Part shown: positions 1 to 8,417 of the stretch, in pieces
How the letters are laid out: each line of letters begins with the position of its first letter
Numbering within the stretch: position 1 is the stretch's first letter
DNA from: Actinomycetaceae bacterium
GTDB lineage: Bacteria > Actinomycetota > Actinomycetes > Actinomycetales > Actinomycetaceae
Reading direction: 5' to 3'
NCBI GenBank assembly: GCA_028724905.1
Contig: JAQYTG010000018.1
Location: 1-64,000 of the forward strand
Length of the DNA: 64,000 nucleotides
Notes under the pieces: model-generated
Databases searched by the model: none
Seen by the model: the letters and a program-made list of their open reading frames with translations, nothing else
What the model was told of the DNA's origin: nothing
Program-made: the position numbers and the translations under genes

Positions 1-257
1 ATGTCTGTAATGAGTCACGTATTCACAACGGACAATCTTCTGATCAAGCCACCGACGTGGGCCAGGCAGTATCGGCCACATCGTTCCTCACCGGACAAAT
101 CCTGGGAAAGACACAACACGTCAAACGCTTCACGAGTCACACTCAGGAACGATAACAGCCAACACCAATCCTGCCAGCCAGTCCCAAACCAGCCACCACA
201 AGACTTACAGACACTTCAATTGTCAATATCTTGGTGCTTAGCAACTGCTAGCCTACG
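1..257. other. non-coding or degraded left edge
   Basis: The only open frame here (1-261, plus) has no recognisable family and a composition typical of a chance frame. All minus-strand frames are interrupted by stops. I see no promoter, tRNA or repeat that I can support. It may be decayed coding sequence downstream of the permease at 258-1025. Confidence 0.4.
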
Positions 258-1025
258 CTAGGCTACCACCAGCATTGCTGCGGTGATGAGGGTGAGCACG
301 ATGATAACGACTTCGAATGATTTCTGCGAGATTCTGGCTGCGATGTTCATGCCGATCCAGCATCCGGCTAGAACGAAAGGGATGAGCGTGAGGGCAAGCG
401 TGAGAGTGTGTGCGCTCATCAGTCCCACCCCGATTTGGAACGGTACTTTGATGAGATTGACGATGAAGAAAAACCACGCTTGCGTGGCGATGAAACGTTT
501 GACGTCGAAACCTGAAGCTAGAAAGTAGAGGTTGATCGCTGGTCCGCCGGCATTCGCCGTCATCGTCGTAAACCCTCCGAGTGCTCCGTAGAGCCAACGT
601 GCAGAGGGTCTGCCGAAACGTCTTTGTAGCTCCTCGGCGGTATGTCGGCGAATGACGAGCACTGTAAAGAGCGTGAGAACTAGCAAAATGACGCCGATGG
701 AACGTGCCATCACTGCATCTGATACCGCTCCAAGGAATGCAAACCCTGCGCCAAGTCCGATTGCCACGGGAGGGACGAGCTTGAGGAGAGCCTTCCATTC
801 GACGTTGCGGCGGTAGGCACATACGGCCCATATATCGCCAACGAGCAGAGCGATGAGGATAACGGTTGTGGAAGCGCGAGCAGGCATAGCTAATGCGGCG
901 ATGGTGACGGGCACTGTGCCCAGCCCTGGAAGTGCCGTTTTTGATATCCCTACCATCAGTGCACACAGCACTAATAGTATCCACGAGATCAGTGGAATCC
1001 AGACAGCTATCACGTCGTCCCTCAT
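258..1025 (-). CDS. TauE/SafE-family membrane permease
   Basis: This is a 255-residue polytopic membrane protein of the TauE/SafE family, whose members are proposed to export sulfite, sulfoacetate or other small organic anions. Hydrophobic segments run through the whole chain. A typical family stretch, GLGTVPVTIAAL, lies near residues 35-46, and the second half repeats the pattern with a Gly/Ala-rich TMTANAGGPAINLYFL segment. The open frame extends upstream to 1145, but those 40 residues are hydrophilic and unlike the family, so the start at 1025 (MRDDVIAVW) is preferred; no strong ribosome binding site is visible. It stands alone. Methionine and siroheme genes lie some kilobases away, so a link to sulfite is possible, but the substrate cannot be read from sequence. 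Confidence 0.8.
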   Translation of the reverse strand: MRDDVIAVWIPLISWILLVLCALMVGISKTALPGLGTVPVTIAALAMPARASTTVILIALLVGDIWAVCAYRRNVEWKALLKLVPPVAIGLGAGFAFLGAVSDAVMARSIGVILLVLTLFTVLVIRRHTAEELQRRFGRPSARWLYGALGGFTTMTANAGGPAINLYFLASGFDVKRFIATQAWFFFIVNLIKVPFQIGVGLMSAHTLTLALTLIPFVLAGCWIGMNIAARISQKSFEVVIIVLTLITAAMLVVA

Positions 1026-1435
1026 GTTTGGAGTTTTGCGTTGTAGGTTGATTGTAAACCTTGGTTGCAGGTGTCGCGCAGCTCGCACACTAGTCGTGGT
1101 GGCAATGAGTCGATGACGCGGAGGTGTGAGTATCGGAATGGGCACCCCCTAGCGGCAGTCAGTATCGGTGGGCTAACAAGGTTGGTCAAAACCGATATTG
1201 TCAGTACAGACGCCAGCTCCGCTTGACTTGCTGTCACCGCTTCTGCAGCCGGCTCCGCTTCCACTGGAACCGCCTCGATTTTTGCCACGTCGCCCCGATT
1301 TATAAGACTGATTGCGGGCCATATCAAATGCTTTGTGGCATTGCTGGAGCGGGATCTTTGGGCAATGTTTTATTGGAGATCGACGTTTTATGTCGACGTT
1401 TTATTAAGAAATTCTTTCGGAGTAGAGTTGCCTGC
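1026..1435. other. intergenic region between permease and YhgE remnant
   Basis: About 410 bases without a credible gene. Around 1183-1200 there is a ttggtcaaaaccgatattg stretch that resembles the ATCGG/GGTC words seen in other gaps of this window. Short open frames on both strands here have no family resemblance. The region presumably carries both divergent promoters, but I cannot place them. Confidence 0.4.
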
Positions 1436-2341
1436 GTGTTTCAGAGCTGGAAGATTTTCACTCGGGATAGTAAACGTCTTTTTCGTACGAAAAAGACGTG
1501 GATTGTGCTGGTTGGAGTTCTCATTATTCCCGCTTTGTACTCGTGGGTAAATGTACGCGCGTTTTGGGATCCTTATGGGGCTACTGCGCATATTAACGTC
1601 GCCGTCGTCAATGAAGATCAAGGTGCTAGCTCAGATGTAGTCGGCTCGATCAACGTCGGGCAGCAGGTGGTGAGCGAACTACAGCGCAATGAGCTTTTGG
1701 GATGGCAGTTTCTCGATGCCGATGCGGCTGAAGAGGCTTTGAAAAGAGGTGACGTCTACGCTTCTATCACCATTCCGCAGAGTTTTAGCTCCGATCTGCT
1801 CCATCTCATTGATGGCTCGTATTCACGGCCGACGCTGCATTATCGGGCAAACGAAAAAAGTAATTCGGTGGCCTCGGTGATCACTGATACGGCCGCATCT
1901 GAACTGGATCGGCAGATTACTTCTGCAGTCAAGCAGCAGGTAGCTCAAGCGGCAACGACGGCACTGAAATCACAGGGAGCAGATGTGGAAGAGGGTCTCA
2001 CTGAGGCACACGACCACGCCGAGGAGGCAGCAGGCGAGAACGTCACTGGTGAGGAGGGGAGTGGCGTTGCCGGTAGCGTTAGCCGTAGAGGAAAGATTGA
2101 CGCCACAGCCAGGGCGGCGGCCGGTTCTGATACTTCAGATTCAGCTCAAGATAATGAAGCTGGGAATGCTGTAGATGGCAGTGCTCAGGTGGGGTGTACG
2201 ACAACGGGCAATATGCTTGCCAACCAGGCTGGCGATGCGGCTGGCAATATTACAGCAGGAAACACCGCGGGAAGCGCGCCGGCAAGCGATGAGGTTGGCA
2301 GTGCTTCGGCAGGAGACGCCCGAGAGGAGGGCAAGCAATGA
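1436..2341 (+). pseudogene. YhgE/Pip-family membrane protein, N-terminal part only
   Basis: The reading frame starts like a YhgE/Pip protein of the ABC-2 permease superfamily. It has a short basic segment, one transmembrane helix (residues about 18-40, WIVLVGVLIIPALYSWVNV), then the family's conserved FWDPYG and VAVVNEDQGA motifs and an extracytoplasmic domain. Family members are normally 600-900 residues with five or six C-terminal helices; this frame gives 301 residues and none of those helices. After about residue 180 it becomes a Gly/Ala/Asn/Thr-rich low-complexity tail. GTG at 1436 is chosen by homology (VFQSWKIFTRDSKR); the frame is open further upstream to 1223, with an ATG at 1328. 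The stop overlaps the start of the next YhgE remnant by four bases (ATGA), the usual layout of paired YhgE genes. It is most likely a decayed gene. Confidence 0.55.
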
Positions 2342-2984
2342 GAGGAGTATTCAGAGTTTTCTTGAACGATCTGCGCGCGGCCTGGCGAAGCGTGATGGCG
2401 ATGGTGGTGCTCTGTGGATGGGAAGTCTTTTAACGGCGGTGACTCTACGCACAGACGTAGCATCTGAGCGGCGTAGTGGCAGAGAGGATCTGCACGAATA
2501 CTTCGGCAGATTTGGAATTTTTGCGCTGATCGGTTTGTGCCAATCCACTCTCGTGGGGCTAGGTCTGATCTATTTTATCCAGCTCCAGCCGGTGCACCCA
2601 TTCTTACTGATGACGGCGCTGTGGCTGAGCTCGCTGGTCTTTATGTTTGTGGTCTACACGCTGGTAGCGATGTTTTCTAACGTTGGCAAAGCTCTCGGCG
2701 TGCTGCTCATGGTATTTCAGATTTCTGCTGCTGGCGGCTCATACCCGCTACAGTTGCTGCCGCAGTGGTTCCAGAATATCGGTCCGTGGCTCCCTGGCAC
2801 CTATGCCATCAGTGCGTTCCGAGCTGCGATGGCGGGAGAGTATGACGGCGACTATTGGAAAGCCCTACTTGGGCTGTGCGCCTTCCTCATACCGGCAGTG
2901 CTTATTATGACGGTACTGCGAAAACCGCTGACTGCTTACAACGAGAAATTCACGCGCGCACTCGAAGCCACAAAACTCATGTAG
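2338..2984 (+). pseudogene. second YhgE/Pip-family gene with central deletion and frameshift
   Basis: The ATG at 2338 opens a typical YhgE N-terminus (MRGVFRVFLNDLRAAWRS) that ends at a stop after 31 codons (2431-2433). The other end of the family appears at once in another frame, from about 2403 to 2984. It starts at ALWMGSLLTAVTLRTD and contains the hydrophobic C-terminal segments ending in LRKPLTAYNEKFTRALEATKLM. An intact protein has several hundred residues between these two parts, including the first helix and the ectodomain. The simplest reading is an internal deletion that also shifted frame. Together with the truncated upstream copy it suggests loss of a paired YhgE system. Confidence 0.7.
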
Positions 2985-3186
2985 ACGCTAGAAGTGGCAG
3001 GCCAGTGCGTGACGGCGGGAAGAACGGTGTGCGGTGTACCCGAGGTGAAAAGCGGCCGGCTGATTCTGTCGGGGCAATAATTTCGGCCGGCACTATTTCT
3101 CGGGAGGTTGATACTATCGGTTGTTTGCACCGAGGTCAAAGTTGATTTGACCGGCATGATTAACTGACAGTTCAAACTATCCGGCG

Positions 3187-4011
3187 CTATTGCCTCTCGG
3201 ATGGTAGTGACGATATGAATGTGGCGATGGCGTGATTGACGGCTGCGGGGTTGTCGATAGTGCTGTTGTGTCCTGCTTGTGCAATCCAGGTGAGTGGTAT
3301 CTGGGTTTGGCGGTGCCAGGCTTTGTTGTAGCGCTTCGTGGATCCAGCATGATCGCGGGCGCCGCAGAGTAAAAGCGTCGGGCAGGTGATACGGCCAAAA
3401 TGGTTCTCAGTCACGGCTTCTCCTAGTATGCGGTAGCCGTGCTCAACGAGGTCGAGGTACTCGCGGTGGGAATACTCGGCCATCCATTCCTGCATGAGAG
3501 AACGCCCCGCAGCTGTGGTGGATACTCCTTGAGCTCCGGCGCATTTGAGCAATGGCCACGGGTACGGCCGATACAGCGCGCGCGAATGTTTGAGCAGCCA
3601 CAGCTCAATGCTCGTATAGTAGCTGCGCTGTAGGGGAGCGGAGTCGATACTAATGAATCCACGCGCGCGCTCGGGAAAGAGTTCCATAAAAGCCTGGCCA
3701 ATATACCCGCCGAAAGATTGCCCAATGAGCAGTGGGCGCTCGACCCTTTCGGTGTCACATATATCCGCTAGCCAGCGGGCAAGATCATCGAGTGAAAATG
3801 AGAGGTCAAAGGGGCGCGAGCGTCCGTGCGCCGGAGCGTCCCACACCAGCAGATGCGCCGTAGGAGCAAAATATTTTAGCTGCGGGGCGAAGAGGCGGTG
3901 ATCGGCGGTGAGCCCGGGCAAAAATACTAGCCACGGCTGGGCAGTATGTTGCTGCTTAGAGACCCAATACGTGATTGTGCCAAGAGGCGTTGTGAGCTGA
4001 CGCTGGTACAT
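3187..4011 (-). CDS. alpha/beta-hydrolase fold protein
   Basis: A 274-residue single-domain alpha/beta hydrolase without signal peptide. The nucleophile elbow is GQSFGG with Ser99. A DAPAHGRS stretch at 58-65 forms the usual oxyanion-side loop. An Asp in CGARDHAGS and His248 in AQAGHNS can complete the triad. The family includes esterases, haloperoxidase-like enzymes and small-molecule hydrolases, and the substrate cannot be told. The gene is flanked by non-coding sequence on both sides (201 bases to the YhgE remnant, about 400 to metE) and so is probably monocistronic. The start at 4011 (MYQRQLTTPLG) fits the family length, and there is no better alternative. Confidence 0.85.
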   Translation of the reverse strand: MYQRQLTTPLGTITYWVSKQQHTAQPWLVFLPGLTADHRLFAPQLKYFAPTAHLLVWDAPAHGRSRPFDLSFSLDDLARWLADICDTERVERPLLIGQSFGGYIGQAFMELFPERARGFISIDSAPLQRSYYTSIELWLLKHSRALYRPYPWPLLKCAGAQGVSTTAAGRSLMQEWMAEYSHREYLDLVEHGYRILGEAVTENHFGRITCPTLLLCGARDHAGSTKRYNKAWHRQTQIPLTWIAQAGHNSTIDNPAAVNHAIATFISSLPSERQ

Positions 4012-4407
4012 AGGAAGGGCTTTCGCTGGTGTTACTGGAGTTAGCAGATATTTTAGGTGCTTATCATTAAAGTTGATCGCTGCGGTGATCCTGGTGATGT
4101 GCCTATAAGCGTTATTCGCTACATACTATCAGGTATTGATCGTATCGGTCGGCCGATTTCAGCTGCGGCGTTGATGGTATTGGTCAGCTTAGTTGTGGCT
4201 GTGGGGTTGATCATATCGCGCACACCGATATGATCAACCCCACATGACAAGCCGGCTGGTATGGTCAAGTACCTGGTAAGGCTAGCTGACCGAGCAGACC
4301 CGCCCTGGCTGCAAGTGCCGATACATCAATACCCCACCTGGATACCGATTCTCAGCCAGTTTGTTTCCAGCGGGCTTGTTTTCAGCGGACTTGCGACTTT
4401 CTACTTC
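4012..4407. other. intergenic region between metE and the hydrolase gene
   Basis: About 400 bases without a gene. It carries the perfect inverted repeat at 4200-4244 and several ATCGG/GGTCGGC words, for example around 4134-4160. It should contain the end of the metE transcript and the promoter of the hydrolase gene, both on the minus strand. Confidence 0.5.
4200..4244. repeat. perfect 19-bp inverted repeat (hairpin or operator)
   Basis: Arms tgtggggttgatcatatcg at 4200-4218 and its exact complement at 4226-4244 enclose a 7-base loop. It lies 164 bases past the metE stop and 189 bases before the hydrolase start. Neither strand has a T-run after the stem, so it is not a classical terminator. 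The nonamer gatcatatc recurs at about 62549-62558. Confidence 0.7.
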
Positions 4408-6699
4408 TCAGAGCGTCTGTGACTTCTCTTTGCGCAGCTCCCGCGCCGCCGTCACCAAATTCTTCAAGGTGGCAACTGTCTCTGGATAGTCGCGCGTCTT
4501 GAGTCCGCAGTCTGGATTCACCCATAGGCGGTCGTTAGGTACCACCTGTGCTGCCTCATCGAGCAGCTCTTTGACTTCGTCCACGGAAGGTACCCGTGGA
4601 GAGTGAATATCCCACACGCCAGGGCCAATTTGATGGCTAAAACCGTGCGCTTGCAAGTCGGGGAGCACCTCCATCTTGGAGCGTGCAGCCTCAATGCTGG
4701 TCACATCCGCATCCAACGCGGCAATGGCGTCGATGATCTGCCCAAATTCGGAGTAACACAGATGCGTGTGGATCTGAGTGGCGGGAGCGGCTCCAGCTGT
4801 AGACAGCTTAAAGGCATCCACTGCCCAGGCGAGGTACTGCTGATGCTTAGCTGGCTCCAGTGGAAGCAGCTCACGCAGAGCCGGTTCGTCTACTTGTACA
4901 ATCTGCGCGCCCGCCTCCTGTAGAGCGTCAATTTCGTCGCGCAGCGCCACCGCAATCTGGTCGGCCACCTGTGCCAACGGAATATCTTCACGCACGAAGC
5001 TCCACGCAATAATGGTGACTGGTCCGGTGAGCATTCCTTTCACGGGTTTGTCGGTCAAAGACTGCGCATACGTCCACCAGTCCACAGTCATATCGTGTTC
5101 GCGCTCGACATCTCCCCAAAGAATCGAGGGGCGAGTGGCACGCGAACCGTAGCTTTGCACCCAGCCGTTGGTGGTGACGGAGAATCCGGCGAGCTGTTCG
5201 GCGAAGTACTGCACCATATCATTGCGTTCCGGCTCACCGTGCACCAGCACGTCTAGCCCGAGGTCTTCTTGCAGCCGGATCACCCGCTGCACTTCCGTCT
5301 GGATCTGCGCGGTGTATTCTGCGGCGGAAATCTGCTTGCGGTTAGCCGCTGCCCGCACTTTCCGCACGTCCACAGTCTGTGGGAAAGAGCCGATTGTAGT
5401 GGTGGGGAATGCCGGCAGATTGAGTGCCGCCTGGGCAGCCACCCGCTCGGCGTAATCTGCACGGTTGCGGTCGGCAGCCAGGCGCTGTACGCGCTCACGA
5501 ATCGCGGCGTTATTGACTCCTGCCGCCTGCTGTCGCTGCGCCAGCGCCTGAGATGCTTGAGCGATATCGTTCTCAATGCTCTCCCATCCATTGCGCAGAC
5601 CGCGATCGAGGATCTCCACTTCGCGCACTTTCTCATCGGCAAAGGCCAGCCATTCGTGCAGATGTGCATCCAATTCAGGATCGTCCCAATGCTCGTCAGT
5701 CACAGAGTGTGGCACGTGCTGGAGTGATGTGCTGGTGCTCACCACAACTCGGGCTCCCGTAGCACGCGCAGCGTCGAGTAGCTTGCGGGCAGCGTCGAGA
5801 TCAGTGCGCCAGATATTGCGCCCATTCACCACGCCCGCGGCCAGCGTCATCCCGTTCAAATCTATATCAGCTGGTAGGTTGCCGCGCACCAGATCGACGC
5901 CGAGAGCCTCCACGCCGGTGTGAGCGAGCTGTGCTAGCGCAGCTGAGGAATCCCCATAGGGGAAGTTGAGCAGTACTTTCGGGCGACGCGTCCCAGCTTC
6001 AAGAGCGCCCAGAGTATTCCAGGCGCGTACCGTGGCAGCGACGACGGCAGAGCGCTCAGTGGCGAGATTTCCGCTCACCAGCGCCGGCTCATCAATCTGC
6101 ACCCATTCCACGCCAGCTTGTGCCAACTCACCCAAGACATCGGTAAAAGCGGTGACGGCGTCGTCTAGCCGCTCCAGCGGTTCGTATCCTTCGCTGGCTC
6201 CTTTTGCTAAAGCCAGCCAGGTGGCAGGCCCGACGATAACGGGGCGTACATTGATCCCCTCATTAATCAACGCACGGGCGCGCTCAATCACTCGGCGGTC
6301 AGTGAGGGCGATGGGGGTCTGCGCGTCAATCTCAGGGACCAGGTAGTGATAATTCGTATCGAAGTATTTGGTCATCTCAAGTGGGGGATTGGCTTTGTCT
6401 CCACGCGCTAGCGAGAAGTACAAATCCAGGCCGGTCTTGCCTCGGAAACGCTCCGGCGTAGCGCCAAGCAAGACGGTCGTATCGAGCACCTGATCGTAGA
6501 GAGTGGAGCTATCTGGCAAAGAGCCTGATAGCCCAAGCTGCGAGAGTGTAGCCAGATTAGTGCGCACCAACTGTGCCACGTCCGCTTCAAACCGCTCTTC
6601 GCTGATTTTTCCAGCCCACAGATTTTCCAGGGCTTTCTTCAGTTCTCGGTTGCGTCCGATGCGCGGGTAGCCTGCGATGGTGGATGTTAATTCTGCCAT
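4408..6699 (-). CDS. metE: cobalamin-independent methionine synthase
   Basis: MetE transfers the methyl group of 5-methyltetrahydrofolate (polyglutamate) to homocysteine, making methionine without vitamin B12. The 763-residue product has the full two-barrel layout. The N-terminal barrel starts at TIAGYPRIGRNRELKKALE, and the catalytic C-terminal barrel starts at the TTIGSFPQT motif. Zinc/homocysteine ligands are visible in HTHLCYSEF and in the late NPDCGLKTRDYPE. The frame is open upstream to a TTG at 6723, but the ATG at 6699 is preceded by an AGGA-type ribosome binding site about 8 bases away and matches the family start (MAELTSTIAG). It lies 245 bases downstream of metF on the same strand and could share its transcript. 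Confidence 0.95.
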   Translation of the reverse strand: MAELTSTIAGYPRIGRNRELKKALENLWAGKISEERFEADVAQLVRTNLATLSQLGLSGSLPDSSTLYDQVLDTTVLLGATPERFRGKTGLDLYFSLARGDKANPPLEMTKYFDTNYHYLVPEIDAQTPIALTDRRVIERARALINEGINVRPVIVGPATWLALAKGASEGYEPLERLDDAVTAFTDVLGELAQAGVEWVQIDEPALVSGNLATERSAVVAATVRAWNTLGALEAGTRRPKVLLNFPYGDSSAALAQLAHTGVEALGVDLVRGNLPADIDLNGMTLAAGVVNGRNIWRTDLDAARKLLDAARATGARVVVSTSTSLQHVPHSVTDEHWDDPELDAHLHEWLAFADEKVREVEILDRGLRNGWESIENDIAQASQALAQRQQAAGVNNAAIRERVQRLAADRNRADYAERVAAQAALNLPAFPTTTIGSFPQTVDVRKVRAAANRKQISAAEYTAQIQTEVQRVIRLQEDLGLDVLVHGEPERNDMVQYFAEQLAGFSVTTNGWVQSYGSRATRPSILWGDVEREHDMTVDWWTYAQSLTDKPVKGMLTGPVTIIAWSFVREDIPLAQVADQIAVALRDEIDALQEAGAQIVQVDEPALRELLPLEPAKHQQYLAWAVDAFKLSTAGAAPATQIHTHLCYSEFGQIIDAIAALDADVTSIEAARSKMEVLPDLQAHGFSHQIGPGVWDIHSPRVPSVDEVKELLDEAAQVVPNDRLWVNPDCGLKTRDYPETVATLKNLVTAARELRKEKSQTL

Positions 6700-6944
6700 T
6701 GTTTCTATCCTGTTCTTCTTCAATAGATATGCGTAACGTTGCTGCTCGCTGGGAGGCTCGTTGTACCGCTCGTTGCACTTTTGTGGCTCTGCTGCACGTA
6801 TCTATCAAACTGTGACGCTTAGGTGCAGCTTGGCGCTGCCTGTTGTTGTGAAGCGATGATGCGGTGTTCAGCTTGACGAGAGGTGCGGCGGTGGCGCGAG
6901 TGGTCGGCCAACAGAGCCGATGCTTGTATAAGGTGTCCGGTCGT

Positions 6945-8132
6945 TTAAGGTGTCGGGCGAGAACCTCCTTCTCCTACGCACGTAGGTGCGGAGCTGGCGG
7001 TGGAAAGAGCTGCCGGAAGCGCGGCGGAAAAAGCTGTGTCAGTGGCTGCAGGAGTGAGGGAGGTCGCAGGGGCTGCGGAGGCCGCAGGAGAGGCGGGAGC
7101 CTGATCGAGCTCGGCCGGCTTGCCGTCACTAGAATCGAAAGCGCCGTCACCACAGACCAAAGCGCCGTCACCAGCGCTAAGATCATGCGGGTGGATCAAG
7201 CCAGCAGCCTGGAGTAGATCGAGAGCTGGCTCAGATTTATTGAACGTGTACACGTGGATGCCAGGGGCGTCGGCATCCAGCAGACGTTGCACAAGTTGGG
7301 CACCAATCTGAATGCCGGCTTCAGTGGGATCCGTGGCGTCGTCAAGTACCCGCAGCAGCTCCGGCGGTGTGCTCACCCCCGTCAATTCACTCACACGCGC
7401 GAGTCGAGCTGGGCTCACAGGGGGAAGTACCCCAGGGACGATAGGTATGCGTACGCCTTCATGGCGAGCCGCATCGACGAATGCGCTGTAGGCGTCTGGA
7501 TCCCAGAAGAGTTGGGTAATTGCCATATCGGCACCGGCTTCTTGCTTGACGGCAAGATTTTCGATCTCCTCAGCTCGCGTGGTGCCTGCCTGAGGATTTC
7601 CGTTCACGAACGTCGCCACGGCAATTGTGAGTGGCCGCAATGCCTGCTGGAGAGCCAGTCCGGAGTGGCGAGCGACGCGGCGGGCTTCAGCTAGACGAAT
7701 CAGCGTGATCAGTTCAGCCGCAGAACGTACGTCATTCGGGCCAGGCTTCCAGGTGGGATTGTCTGCTGGGGGATCACCGCGCAGAGCGAGGAATGTGCGC
7801 ACTCCCTCGTCGAGGTAGTCTTCCACGACTGTACGAATTCCCTCTCGGGTATCACCTACCGTAGTCAGATGGGCAATGGGGTGCGTGGGGCTGTCTTCTA
7901 CGAGAGTTTTCACCAGGCCGCGCGCGTTGTGGCGATCTTTGCCCCCCGCTCCATACGTGACGGATACAAAGTCTGGCCGTACGGAGAGCAACTGCGAGAG
8001 ATTGGTGAAAAAAGGCTCGACGGCTTTTTGGCTTCGAGGAGGCATCACCTCGAAAGAGAGCATTAAGTCGTGGCGGATTTTGTCGAATGCGCAAGGCTGG
8101 ATGCGGTGAAGAGTTACGTCTGCGATAGTCAT
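6945..8132 (-). CDS. metF: methylenetetrahydrofolate reductase with low-complexity tail
   Basis: MetF reduces 5,10-methylenetetrahydrofolate to the 5-methyl form used by MetE. Residues 1 to about 310 are the FAD-binding barrel, with SFEVMPPRS at 26-34, VSVTYGAGG at 56-64 and ALRGDPP at 116-122. The last 85 or so residues are an Ala/Ser/Thr/Pro-rich tail that ordinary MetF (about 290-310 residues) lacks; it looks disordered. The frame is open upstream to 8309, but the ATG at 8132 matches the family and has a GAAAGA site before it. The likely promoter is 235 bases upstream, and the leader between them encodes a short Met-rich peptide (see 8278-8358), which suggests attenuation by methionine supply. 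metE follows downstream. Confidence 0.95.
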   Translation of the reverse strand: MTIADVTLHRIQPCAFDKIRHDLMLSFEVMPPRSQKAVEPFFTNLSQLLSVRPDFVSVTYGAGGKDRHNARGLVKTLVEDSPTHPIAHLTTVGDTREGIRTVVEDYLDEGVRTFLALRGDPPADNPTWKPGPNDVRSAAELITLIRLAEARRVARHSGLALQQALRPLTIAVATFVNGNPQAGTTRAEEIENLAVKQEAGADMAITQLFWDPDAYSAFVDAARHEGVRIPIVPGVLPPVSPARLARVSELTGVSTPPELLRVLDDATDPTEAGIQIGAQLVQRLLDADAPGIHVYTFNKSEPALDLLQAAGLIHPHDLSAGDGALVCGDGAFDSSDGKPAELDQAPASPAASAAPATSLTPAATDTAFSAALPAALSTASSAPTCVGEGGSRPTP

Positions 8133-8204
8133 AAGGAATCTTTCAATGCGAAGTGATAAGGCTGTGGGTGCCGTAGGTGTCCACTCCGACGCAGAGGAGA
8201 TCGT

Positions 8205-8278
8205 ATGTGTGACGGACAGTGAAGCACCTGCGGGAGCACACGCGCCTGTGGCTGGTATGAGCAGCTTCAGGTGTGTGC
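8205..8278 (-). promoter_or_regulatory. candidate attenuator structures in the metF leader
   Basis: On the RNA (minus strand), GCACAC (from 8278 to 8273) begins at the G of the leader-peptide stop codon. It can pair with GTGTGC (8241-8236), helped by CCTG/CAGG inside the stem. The same GTGTG segment can instead pair with CACAC further on (8211-8207). The two pairings exclude each other, and a ribosome sitting at the end of the leader peptide would cover the first arm. No clear U-tract follows, so the effect could be on translation or Rho rather than on intrinsic termination. This is inference from pairing by eye. Confidence 0.4.
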
Positions 8279-8358
8279 TACTTGCACATTCGCATTCGCA
8301 TTCGCGCACGCCGCATCAGCCCCTGAGCGAGGTGTGTATCATGTGCGCTAACGTTCAT
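8278..8358 (-). CDS. Met-rich leader peptide of metF (leaderless, 26 codons)
   Basis: A 26-codon frame begins at the ATG at 8358, only 7 bases after the -10 hexamer of the proposed metF promoter, so the mRNA would start at or next to the start codon (leaderless translation). The peptide begins MNVSAHDTHL and ends RARMRMRMCK-stop. Met is at positions 1, 15, 20, 22 and 24, followed by Cys25. Three Met codons alternate with Arg codons just before the stop, the place where codons for the regulated amino acid sit in trp, leu and his leader peptides. The gene downstream makes the methyl donor for methionine. Mutually exclusive hairpins follow the stop. The peptide itself need have no function. The alternating codons come from a 6-bp tandem repeat, so chance slippage is the main alternative. 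Confidence 0.55.
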   Translation of the reverse strand: MNVSAHDTHLAQGLMRRARMRMRMCK

Positions 8359-8365
8359 GCTCTGA

Positions 8366-8394
8366 ATAGTAAACAGTTTTATCGCGACTGCCAA
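8366..8394 (-). promoter_or_regulatory. metF promoter (TTGGCA-N17-TACTAT)
   Basis: Read on the minus strand, a -35 TTGGCA (8394-8389), a 17-base spacer and a -10 TACTAT (8371-8366) form a near-consensus vegetative promoter. Transcription would start around 8359-8358, at the ATG of the Met-rich leader peptide. An operator-like palindrome sits two bases upstream of the -35 box. Confidence 0.65.
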
Positions 8395-8396
8395 AT

Positions 8397-8417
8397 GGTG
8401 TTCACAATGTGTACACC
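8397..8417. promoter_or_regulatory. 21-bp operator-like palindrome beside the metF -35 box
   Basis: Half-sites ggtgttcaca (8397-8406) and tgtgtacacc (8408-8417) flank a central base. Nine of ten base pairs are symmetric; only the sixth pair fails. It lies two bases upstream of the metF -35 hexamer, a typical place for a regulator that blocks or recruits polymerase. The cognate protein is unknown; no dedicated regulator gene lies next to it. Confidence 0.55.

Noticed and set aside
1..261. Open frame of 86 codons at the left edge
   Set aside because: No family resemblance, chance-like composition, and no ribosome binding site can be judged at the edge.
4200..4244. Rho-independent terminator of metE
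   Set aside because: The stem is perfect, but there is no T-run on either strand and it is too far from the stop codon; kept as a repeat or operator.
8133..8277. SAM, SAH or cobalamin riboswitch in the metF leader
   Set aside because: I looked for the conserved cores and saw no convincing match; the leader peptide explains the region better.
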